Positions 24,554 to 35,297 of a stretch of 64,000 nt of DNA are shown piece after piece. Position numbers and translations under genes: made by a program. The notes beneath the pieces are model-generated. The model saw only the letters and a list, made by a program, of their open reading frames with translations. It did no database searches and was not told the DNA's origin. Within the stretch, counting starts at the first letter, position 1. Each line of letters opens with the position of its first letter. The stretch comes from Chrysomallon squamiferum (lineage: Eukaryota; Mollusca; Gastropoda; Neomphalida; Peltospiridae), in contig CM022672.1 in assembly GCA_012295275.1 (NCBI GenBank), positions 20,276,894 to 20,340,893 of the forward strand, written 5' to 3'.

Positions 24554-27500
24554 CATTTCCTATGCTAAATGTATGGATAAATTATAATGATCAGGTTATT
24601 TACATTTTTCTTTTACTCATCCTGATTTTTAAAAATTATTTTTCTTCCTTTGCTCTTCTCATCTTAGTTTTCCTGTTTCTTTTCCTTTTTCTCTGTTCTG
24701 TCACATTATTTTTATTTTACTGTTTTCTTTTTCTTCAACTTCCATTGTTACTTCTTTTCCTGCCATTCCTTCCATTACCCTCCTCATTCTTCTTTTATTT
24801 TCCATTTGCGTCTGCTTTGTTTTATAACATTTCCTATTTTAAAAATGTGGGTTGTCCCGAATCATGCATATGAAAAATACAAAAATATAAATCCAGCATT
24901 TGTTAGTTTACTTAATCAGTGTAAAAAATTGAGCAAATAAAAATATAACTCTGTTTAGGTCTGACTCAATTAATATAGACATGTTTTTTAAAATCTAAGA
25001 TTTTATTTACAAATTCCTAGCACTGAGACATCGTAGAAAATAAATAGAAAAGTATGATATTCCAAATGAATAATGTTTAGGATTTTAAATCTTTAGATGT
25101 CTTGCTTTCTAATTTTGGAGTTATTCTTTAATGCTGTAAATTTTCAGTGTAGTAATTTATTTGTCTAGATTGCAGATTTTCAAAATCTTCATGACTATTA
25201 TTTCAGTGTATCAAGGTTTTTGTTTTTGTTTTGTTTTTTGTGTGTAGAAAGCAAATTTTAATGTCAACTTCTTGGAATATGTTTGAAACAACAGTGATTT
25301 TGTTTTGTATTTTTATTGTTTATTCCTTTGTACAGTGTTATATAAAAGATTTTCATGCTAGTAGTAATAACGAAAATAGCATTAATACCTCTTGAATTCA
25401 TAATAATTTTTTTTAAATAAAAGATGTGTTTTACATTTCCTATTTTAAGATGAGTAAAACAAGACGTGATGCAGATGAAACAATTGGTCTCTTAGAAGAA
25501 AAACACAAAGAGAATGGTCATCTTCTGCACGACAGTGAAATAGAACTTGAACGGGTAAAACAAACCATACATTGATGTAGATTTCTGTCTGAACTGTTCA
25601 CCCTTCATTGCATAGAACTTACTGAAATTTGTGGTGTATTTGTGACAGTTAGGGTAACTTCAGACATTGGTAATGTTATGGCCTGCTAATCTCATCCTGC
25701 GTCTGATCGTAACTAGATGCACAGAAACACACTGCTTTATTAATATTGTTGCAGATGTTGTTGTTGTTTATATTATCACACATAGCAATAACATTTGAAG
25801 AACTAGCAGAAACAGCCCACCACAAATACACCCCAAGAATGTCAGAGATATAACTAAATATATACAAACCTCATGCAAGGCACATTCATTCATTTATAAA
25901 GGTTTTATTACATTATAAGTGGTTCATAAATGTTTATGTCATACAAATAAAAGACATACAAAATGGTAAATGTTTCCACATTTTATTTGTTTTATGTATA
26001 CAGCTAGTATTTGATAAAAGCAGTGGGATTTCTGTGCATCCACTAACAATGGGCCAAGATAACCAAAGTCTGAAGTCACAGTGACTGTGTACTATTATGT
26101 TAGCGATTTCTGTGATGTAGCTACGTAAATGCATTATGTTAGGTCACAGGATCAATCCTCCGTAATGTCTCATTGGGTTATTTCCCAATCCAACATTATG
26201 TCCCACTCTGTAATAAGGTCATGGCATGTTCTTTCTAGATCCTGAGATAGCAAAGCATATAAAACAATTCATGTTGCTATCTGAGAAAGGACGCCAATAG
26301 AGTGGCATGAGTGGGTTTTCTTTCTTACATTTTAAACAAGCAATGTATGACAAACACCTAATAAATAATACTAAAATTTGTTATAAAGCATTCATTAATG
26401 TCTGTTAGTGTCAGTATACTTCTAACCTAAAATTGGTAAATAGAATTTATTTTCCACTGAATAAATATTTTTTGTTTACTTTGTGGTAAACCCAAGGTTC
26501 ATACTTGTTATGTTTGCATGCTTACCTGCCTTTTTATTCTCTGATATCAACTCTTTTAAAAAAAATAGATTCACATACACTGATGTATTTTAATAAATTT
26601 ATTTATTTATTTATTTATTTATTAATTTATTGCTATTGTCTGTTACATAAATAATGAATGTATACTGACATTTATTTAAGAACTAATTTGTTATGAAAAT
26701 ATTTCTAATTAAAGTTAATTTGTTGTTAATTCCTTATCTTTCAAACATTATTTATAAATCTAATTCACAGTAATTTATGCATTTACATACATATATATAC
26801 ATATATATATAGATTTCAAGATAAGGTAATTTCAAATTAATTATTTGACTTAGGTTAAAATTTGCCTGCAGCAAAGACTTAAGGAACTAGAACCTTTGCC
26901 AGAACTTCTCCGCACCACCGAACTCAAACTACAGCATTCTAATGAACAACTCCTGGGTTACGAACGCAAGAACACAGAAAACACTAAACTCATAGCAGAG
27001 CTTACTGCTAAAGTATGTGCAACATTTTTGTTAAAACATTGAAAAAATTCATAAGGGTTTGAATATGGTTGATAAGATCAAATAGTTCTAAGGTTAATAA
27101 GATTAATATGAAGTTAGCCATCTAAAATACAATCAAAAAATTCAAAAGATTAAAACAGTTGTAATGGCCAGTATGTTTTACATTAGAGCTACCCATTGTT
27201 TGAACATTGGTCCCTACTGGTGGGTATTATTTTCTTAAAAAATTTAAAAGTGTATTACAAAACATGTACATTGTATGGTTTAAAAAACAAAGAAAAAAAG
27301 AGGTAGGTGAGCATGCTTTTTTACTTGAACTCATATTTAATGTTTGAAATTTACTTTCAAATCTCAAAAGCAAAGTTTTAATATTTGACATAAATGTTAG
27401 AAACATAATACCAACAGGAATGTAGGTATTACCATTAATACATTTATTCTTGTTCCTGCTTGTGCTGATCAGAATTTTTGAAAAATAAGTTTTCTACATA

Positions 27501-29928
27501 AAAATACCTATATTTAAAGATTTTTTTTTTTCAGTGAAAATTAGAAAGTGTTATTTTTTTAAAACACTTTTGTATGAAAACTATTTATTTTTCCTGTGTT
27601 TATGCGTTCTCTGAATTCCTAAGGTGGAACACTTATCAGAAACCCTTGACGAAATGAAAGGAAATTTCCGCGATGCACAGGAAGAAAACAGAGCATTTGC
27701 TGCCAAAATAGAAATCTTGGAAAGGTTAGTCATAATATATTTATATATCAGACTTTGTAATGCAGTGGTGTTTAACACTTTAAAGTCACTTACTGTAAAA
27801 AAAAATCACTTGAATTTACATTTGTTTTAAGGTATTTTTAAATCAAACCAAGATTCGTTTAATTTAGTAAGGATTAAATTGAGGATCAACCAGAAATCAG
27901 AAAATCATGTTATATTTCTATTCAGAAATGCTGAAGTTTAAGATTACCATAAAAATATTGCAAATTGTGCCACAAATAAAAAAAAAAAAGTTAAAATGCT
28001 ATAGAATTATCAGATTAAAATAACGTAAATAGTAATTGTTCCTTATTTAATTGTTCTAGATGTTTGTTTTCAGAAAACTGCGTGAAGTGGAGGAACAAAA
28101 CAGAGAGCTGTTGTCTACTGTGGCAAAGAGAGAAGAAGCTATACACCAAAATAATGTGAGTTATTTGTCTTCTTTTTTTTATAAATATTTTCATTCAGAA
28201 CAAAACAGAACAAAAAAATGGGTCAGGAATATGTGTGTGTTACAGATGCATTAATAGTTAAGTCTTATTTTGTTGTATTTGAAATAAATTAAAATATTGC
28301 ACACACAATAATTACATACAAAACAATTTCTCTATATAATCATAAGGTAATGTATAGAATATGTGGTTTTCGTGTTTCAACTTGATAAAGAGAGAGGCTT
28401 GATAATATTCATATATATTTTTAATTTTATGTTAAATAAATTAGAGATATTAGTAGGAGTTGTCAGCCAGTTATTTAAATAATATAAAACACTAGTTATT
28501 CAGTGACAGGTTTTTAATATATTTTTATATATATCATAATTAATGGCTAATTATAATTTAATTTTCTCCAACTATTTTCATTATTAATTATATCATGTGT
28601 ACTAGTTCTCTATTTTTTTATTTGTTTGTTGATATTCTGAAACATATTCAGATTAATAATAATAACAACAACAACAACAACAACAACAATAATACAGTAA
28701 TGATATCAGTAATAATAAGAGAAGTTAATTTAAGAAACTAGTATGTTTATAATATTCACATATCCATCTCACAGTATTTCTCTTGAGAGAGAGAAAAAAA
28801 AAAACACCTAATAATTTAAATGTTTTTAAAAATTAAAAAAAAATTATTTTGTGAACAGCTGAGACTGGAAGAGAAAACACGAGAGAACAGCAGCATAACA
28901 CGTCAGCTGGAGAATGCTCTTTCAGAGAACCGGCGACAGATGGAGCAGGCCAGAGACAGATTTGCTGCTAAGGTAAAGAGCTTGTTACTTTTTGCTACTG
29001 AACGTTTTTGTGTGGTTTTAAAGCTGAGCCAGGGTCATTATGGTCAAATGATCCAAATTTCTGATCTCTGCATGATAGAACTGATCTGTACAAAGGGTAA
29101 GAGAAAAATGTTTGGGGATTTTTAAGTATGTTTGTTGTTGAGAATCTTAATTTTCAGCATGGCCGACAATCATTATGGATACAAATCATGATCCAGTTCT
29201 GAAAGTCTGGGAATAGATTTTGTAGCTGATTTTCAGTTATGCCAGAATATTCTTTTTAGAAATCAATTCTATCATGTACAGATCAGAAGTTACAAATTCT
29301 TAAAAATTTGACAAGGACATTATAATGACTCTGTAAAAGCATAAATTAAAATGTATTGAGTTTGTTATTAAACAGAAATCATTTCTGTGTTTTCTTGAAT
29401 TTCTTTATAAATTAAAACATTTGAAAATGTTTGTAATTGTTTTTGTTCTTGTTATCTGTACTTACTTACTTATTATTATTATCATCAGTGATATTATGTT
29501 TAGATTACTTATGGAAAAATGTAATAGTTGCAGAAAACTGAATCAAACTTCAAGGAATCTAAATAATTTAAGACTTAATTTAAGGTTATCAGATTAATAT
29601 TAAATCATATATAATAACTAGTATTATTTGTGAAAGGTGACCCTTTATTTAGTGGCACATTTTCATCATTAGCCCCAAGATCCAACTTTAAGGGCATCTA
29701 AACCATTTAAGACATCATTTTAATGATATAAGTTTATCAGATTAGTATTAAATCTTGTAAGAAAATAATATTATAATGATCCATTTTCAGGAACGAACAT
29801 ATCAGAGTAGAATTGTAGACCTGGAATCTCAGCTGTGTCAGCTGAGAGCTGAGATAGCTAGAACTAAACGTGAGAAAGAAGAAGTAAGTTATACTTACAG
29901 TTAACTTAAAAAATGTTATTAGCAAATT

Positions 29929-29989
<61 letters not shown>

Positions 29990-30346
29990 TGTTTACTAAT
30001 ATTAATATTGCATCTGACCTATAACGGTGAGAATAATTAACCCACTCTTGATCTTATAGCCAGCTCTTTTCATTATTTAAATTTTATATTATTTTTATTT
30101 CTGGGGTTTTTTTTTGGTATTTTAAATTAATTACATTTTCATTTTTCATCTTTTTTTTTTTTTTTCATATTTCAGAATGAAAGAAAGTTCAATTCTCGTC
30201 TTTATGATCTGAAAGATCGACTAGAACAATGCCACTCAACAAACAGAAGTATGCAAAATTATGTCCAGTTCTTAAAAAACTCTTATGCCAATGTGTTTGG
30301 TGATACTGCAGTTGCTATGTCGCCAATCAAACCAGGATTGCCCTAA
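13154..30346 (+). CDS. ODF2: Outer dense fibre protein 2 / cenexin, 19 coding exons
   Basis: Coiled-coil scaffold of mother-centriole appendages and sperm-tail outer dense fibres. Coding exons: 13154-13267, 14131-14187, 15996-16151, 16477-16629, 17212-17399, 17687-18014, 18461-18532, 19477-19593, 20234-20349, 21321-21500, 22702-22837, 23184-23294, 25450-25554, 26872-27012, 27624-27724, 28074-28155, 28859-28972, 29791-29883, 30176-30346. They join in frame to 2535 bases, 844 residues, close to human ODF2. Diagnostic matches: N-terminal PVHVHVEDDIPVHVHIKK, WVPPPGKTS, LSTDEEELL, NHSLRHLLREQHEEE, LGYERKN, KREEAIHQ and C-terminal SMQNYVQFLKNSYANVFGD. Almost everything after residue 120 is heptad-like coiled coil; residues about 68-92 are Arg/Ser-rich. 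The start fits the family's short leader before the HVHV motif. All introns are GT-AG. The downstream neighbour TBC1D13 is convergent. Confidence 0.95.
13429..13716. mobile_element. Short non-autonomous DNA transposon (pogo/Tigger-like MITE)
   Basis: This 288-bp element in ODF2 intron 1 starts CAGTCAGTCTGCCTTATCC and ends with ATGTTGGCTGACTG, so its termini are inverted CAGTCAG(C/T) repeats, the pattern of Tigger-related MITEs. The right flank is TA, the expected target duplication; the left TA is degraded. It contains no coding frame of note. Confidence 0.5.
18618..18665. repeat. AAT microsatellite in ODF2 intron 7
   Basis: About 16 perfect AAT units, 86 bases after the exon 7 donor. The rest of this intron also has poly-A runs (18758-18772, 18927-18944) and a short 8-bp tandem (GCACTTAT, about 3.5 copies, 19024-19052). 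Confidence 0.9.
23925..24090. repeat. Degenerate minisatellite in ODF2 intron 12
   Basis: Three diverged units share TTGATGTTTTCTTTCACTTT (variants TTTGATGTTTTCTGTCACTT and TTGATGTATTCTGTCACTCT) followed by a TGTTATCTG- or TGTATGTCC-like tail; two units also share AGAGTAAA. The spacing is uneven, so it is an old, decayed tandem repeat. Confidence 0.5.
26095..26345 (+). mobile_element. Degenerate tRNA-derived SINE, copy 1 (ODF2 intron 13)
   Basis: The order of short blocks (GGTCACAGGATC with a B-box-like ATCAATCC, then CATTGGG and ATTTCCC, TCATGGCATGT, AGCATATAAAA, TTGCTATCTGAGAAA and TGGC...GGGTTTTCTTTC) matches, as I remember it, a SINE family abundant in molluscs. Divergence is high. A relic of the ATAAAAGAT...GCTA block may also lie at about 25336-25385. 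Confidence 0.55.
29931..29987. repeat. CA dinucleotide microsatellite just after ODF2 exon 18
   Basis: A perfect run of about 28 CA units starting 48 bases downstream of the exon 18 donor (29884). CA repeats at this position are known binding sites for hnRNP L-type splicing regulators; any effect here is inference. Confidence 0.95.
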
Positions 30347-30369
30347 ACTTTTCACTAACCACAAAAGAA

Positions 30370-30690
30370 TCCATGGACCCACCAGTCAAATAAGAATCCA
30401 CTTTACTGGTCACAGAAATTTACGGGTTACAACAATAAACTAATTTATTGGTTGTAACAGTCCACATTAATGGTTGTAGCATCCCACTTTACTGAATTTA
30501 TCATTCCATGTCATCACCGGTTGTAAAATTTCACTTTACTGGTACTAACCTAATAATCCATTTTACTGATCATAGAATCCGTTCCACTGGTTATAATAGT
30601 CCATTTTACTGATCATAGAATCCGTTCCACTGGTTATAATAGTCCATTTTGCTGGTTGTAGCAAATATATTTTCTGTTTGTAGATACCCA
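30370..30690 (+). repeat. Minisatellite-like tandem repeat in the ODF2 3' untranslated region
   Basis: Starting just after the stop codon, short units related to CCACTTTACTGGT(T/C)(A/G)TA recur at roughly 21-45 base steps. The last part has two perfect copies of a 43-base unit (30558-30600 and 30601-30643), which is itself two related half-units. An AATAAA at 30434-30439 lies inside the array and could be a polyadenylation signal. Confidence 0.75.
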
Positions 30691-33600
30691 CTGTATTGGT
30701 TGTGATTTATTTTTAAACTTTTTATGGCACTTGTTAAAATTTATTAGTTATATTACAACAATAACAACAATGAAAAAAGATTAAAAACATGAAGGAATTT
30801 TAAAATTTAAAATGGCTCTTTGTAGTCTTCGTTTTAAATCTGAATTTTTATAATACTTTTTTAACATCTTTTAATTATGAGATTTCTATTTTTATTGGCT
30901 GGATTGGATAATATGTATTTAAAAAAAAAATCAGACATCTAAAGAGAATTTCAGTTTTCATTCTGGTCTTTTTATTTTTTTGCTAAAAGTTAATTAAAAA
31001 TTCACCAGTATGCTGATACATCAAATATTAATATTAAAATAATCTGAAAAACTGAACTATAATCATTTCATGCTGTTTTTAATAATACTGTCGTAAATAG
31101 TTTCATGTTTATTTTCCATTTTCATGTATTCTGTCACAATATTTTGATTTTATACTGTTTTCTTTTTCTTCAACTTCCACTGTTGCTTCTTTTCCGGCCA
31201 TTACTTCTGTAACCCTCCTCATTCTTATTTTCCATTTCCTTCTGCTTTATTATATAATATTTCCTTTTTAAAAATGTGATTTTTAATTACAGATTTTGAA
31301 AAAATATATTTAAATTTGTAGTCAAATAATCACTTTATTTGGTTGCATTGACTGAGGGTTCAGAAGTAGCTTCGATACAATAACAGTAATAAAAAAAAAT
31401 GTTTTGACTTGGTAATTTATATCGATTTTGACACTATACCAAGTTAAGAAAAATACGGGATTTGTTTTTAATCATACAACTTTGAGTCATGACATGATTT
31501 TCCGTCCAGAACTGACTGCTAGAAAGAAAAAAAAAAATTGAGATCTCCTCCAGGCCGAAGTATTAAAAATATTCCCCACTCTGTGCCTTTAGCCATTAAA
31601 CTTTTAAAAAGAATTTGTGAAAGATATGTGTATATATTTCAGAATTATAAACATCAGATGTTATTGTCATCTGTTTTTACATCTTTTGTCATATAAGATT
31701 TTAAATAAATAGAGTATGATGAAAATAAAAAAAAATAAAAACAGATGAACAAATAAAGATCTGTTATAAGTCAATTAATATTATTATTTATTTAAAATTT
31801 TTTTTTTTTTTTGAAAGTTCAGTCTTGAATAACATTTGTCTCAGTGCATAATCCACATATTTACAAGTTAGTGTGTTCAGTATAGTCATATTTATTGTTT
31901 TTTGACCATGTCACCTAATACATACTTATTTATTTAGTATTGTTTTCTTTTGTCTGTGATATTTGTTACATGAAAACACATTTATACATACATTCTTTAC
32001 ATTTCACATTTATGTCAACACACTAAAATAAATAATTTAGTTGTTAATTTTATATTCTGTAATAAAAATACTAAAATATTTGTGAATTTGTCCTATTTCA
32101 TTTAGTATTAGTAGTATTTTTTTTAATTAAATAAATAATTGTTGGGTTTTTTTATATAATTATTATCCAAATAAAACAGTTAAGGAGTAAAATCCACATT
32201 TATTTTTAAGTATGCTAAATGGAATGATGTTTTGGGGAAATAATAACAACAACAACAAAATTAATATATACTACTAATAAAATAATGGTAATAATAATTA
32301 AAATAATAATATTAAAAAAATAATCTGCAATCCAGTGTCATAAACCTAAGTGATATCGTTTTTGATCATTTATTTCTAAAATCTTTGCATCACAAAACAA
32401 TGAAATATTTTTGGAAAAAACTAAATTTATTAACTGCACTAATGGCATAACTCCACATGTTTAAAAAAAATAAAAATCCAGAATTGAATCACTTTTCTAA
32501 CTGAACAAACCTTGATATACAGTCAGTAATACATTTATATTTAGTATTAAATGTGGTAATTTACAAAAATGAAATCTGAAAATTTATTCTGAATTTTCTA
32601 TTAAGGAAGAGATGAATAAAATGGAATTTCAATAAATTAATGGCAGGAAATTATAATTCTTTTTATATATTTTTTTTAAAGTCATTTTCACAATATGAAT
32701 GCTACCGATACTTAATAAATAAAAAAATATATGGAGGTATATGTAATTCTTTGTGATCACACCAATACTGAGAGCTTGAAAGTAACATATAACTAATCTG
32801 TTTAATTAATTTAGCAAATTTAAAAAATTATTATATTTATACATATATATATACATACATAGTTTATTTATAACAGGGACTGCAGTTTAGGATTTATCAT
32901 TTTTATTCACACTTATTAATTATATATAATAATGTACTTGTTCATATTAAATGATAATATTGAAAATACACAGCAATGTTTGATCCAAGAATACCTTTAA
33001 TGGATGATCTACTTTGATGTAATAATTCATCAAAACTTTTGTTCTTTAAGCAAAATGGTGAAAAAATAAATGCATTTAAAAAACAAAAAAGATTTAACTT
33101 AATGATTTACTACCCTGTTTAATTTTTACTGAGGTATATGCTGAAATAAAGAAATTTTGACATTAGAAAAATATCAATATTTTTTAAATTATATTTTAAA
33201 CAAGCATTTGATTTAAATATCACAGATTCTGCAATTTGTGTATATTACAGCAAGAAAAGAAGAAAAAAAATTGGCATTTGATGCAATTAATTAAAACAAA
33301 AATCACAAAAATGATACAATTATTATGACTGGATATTTTGTTAAATTTATGTGTGGTATATATGGTAATTAATTATTCATCAAAATTCTATTTAAGTGCA
33401 AGGAAAATTAAAAACCTAATAGACATGTTTTTATTCTGATATCCCTATTTATCAGACCACTAAATAAATTACCCTGATGATTGTCAGTCTTTTCGATCCA
33501 GTTTACTGTGGTTTATTGCTGATAAGTATGAGAATAAACTTATTTCACAATCACAAAGAAAAAAAAAAAAATAATAATAATAACAATAAACAATAAATTA

Positions 33601-34641
33601 TTAATAATTTAAAAACTATAATGAATAAAAAAAAAAAAAATTTTAAGATATATCACAGCTGAAGTTGATGTACAGGTATTGTTAAAATATTTCTGAACTC
33701 TCTTAAAGTGTTTGTGACACTGATACTCTGGACGGGTTTAAAGAAAATAATATAAAATTATGCTATTCACTAATGAATCGTCAGAATATATTTCAATTTC
33801 ATTATCCTAAATATGACTTTTCATAAAGTGATCAAAAACTAAACAGATTTATAATTTTGATAGTATGTTTTTTTTGTAAAATGTTCCTAGTGTAGACAAA
33901 TACTGAAGTTTTAACTTTTACTGACATGATGTATTTTAAAACATTCCTAATGAAGACTAACAGTGAATTTTTTTTTAAATGTTATCTGCACAGAAGATAA
34001 AATTAATGTATTTTTAAAATGTATCTATATATACCTGTACTTTCAACGCTTTTTTCAAACTGACTATTTTACTGCATGGGTACCAGAACGAAGCCACAAA
34101 GACCACTATAATGTCATTTTTGTATATCTGCATTTTCCTTGATGATAGTATTAGCAATTAATAAATAATAATAAAAAATAAATAAATAAAATAATAATAA
34201 ATTGTAACTATATTCTTAATAATCTGGCTTATAACAAACAATTTGTATGACTGACGTAATGAAGGAAATGCGGTCTTTTTCATTATTTAAGTTTTTAAAG
34301 TCTTATTTCAGATGCAAATTTACACACTTTCTATTAAAATGCTGCTTTTTTTAATTTATGTGAAAACAGAAATAAAATGTTTGTTTCTAACTTTAAATTC
34401 ATAAACTATATATTTATATTGTATAATACATAAAAAATATATGTGTATTTTTTTTTTATAATATAATAACAGTATTGTACAAAGCAACTTTGCTTCTTGT
34501 TACAAACTCAGTGAAAGCAACATGCCACACAATTAACACCAACATTTTATCATTCTAATCCATTCAGTCTGTTTATAAATACAAGCTGAGTGCAGTTTCA
34601 CTGTGGCTGCCATTATTTCATTTCATAACAAATACATCCAA
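30691..34641. other. Convergent intergenic region between ODF2 and TBC1D13
   Basis: Very A/T-rich, no gene recognised on either strand. It should hold the 3' ends of both convergent transcripts; a further + strand AATAAA lies near 31705. A few short poly-A and AAT tracts are scattered through it (for example 33555-33590, 34160-34200). Confidence 0.5.
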
Positions 34642-35266
34642 TCATTTCCATCGTTTTAAACAAATATAACCAATGAGCTCAGAGTTTATATATTGCTGTA
34701 GCAATGATCTCTTGTTGGCATATGACTTAGTGATTGCTTCAACAACATGAAAATGTGGAAGAGTAGGATGTGAAATCCTGAAAAATGAAAAATAGTCATT
34801 AAATAAATTAAGAAAATAAACAAAATAATTTTTCAAAAATACTACTACAAATTAATTTCTAAAATTTGTATTTGTTTATTTTTATTATTTTTTTATTTTT
34901 TCTCAAAAACTATGAAATTAAATAATGGAATGTATATCTAAAGAAGTTTATTATTAACAAACGTGTTTAAAAATGATATAATTTGTATTTTTAAATCCTT
35001 TGTCTATAGAAAAAACATTTGGATAAAGGTAATTGTTATATTCAAAATTAAATCCAGCAATATGTAATGATTTACTAAAGATCTATAAATAAAAAAGAAA
35101 GCTTACATCATAACAAATCAGTTGCATTTAGTTCATCACATCTGCTACCTGTGAGTCAACTCTACAGCTTTTGCTATTACTTTCTGTACCTCTATTCTAG
35201 CATATGGAAAATTCTGGAATAAAAAAAAAAAATTAAAACCCCAAAATAATAATAATAATAAATGAA

Positions 35267-35297
<31 letters not shown>

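Noticed and set aside
24481-24873. 130-codon Phe/Leu-rich + strand frame
   Set aside because: A translation of a long T/C-rich intron stretch in ODF2 intron 12; apparent membrane helices are a composition artefact.
29931-29987. CRISPR-like array
   Set aside because: Repeats here are simple CA units, and none of the minisatellites in the window has unique spacers between conserved repeats; the genome is animal.
13154-30346. CEP135-like or generic coiled-coil centrosomal protein
   Set aside because: The first impression from the central coiled coils. The HVHV...HVHIKK start and SMQNYVQFLKNSYANVFGD end are specific to ODF2/cenexin, and exon order and length agree with it.
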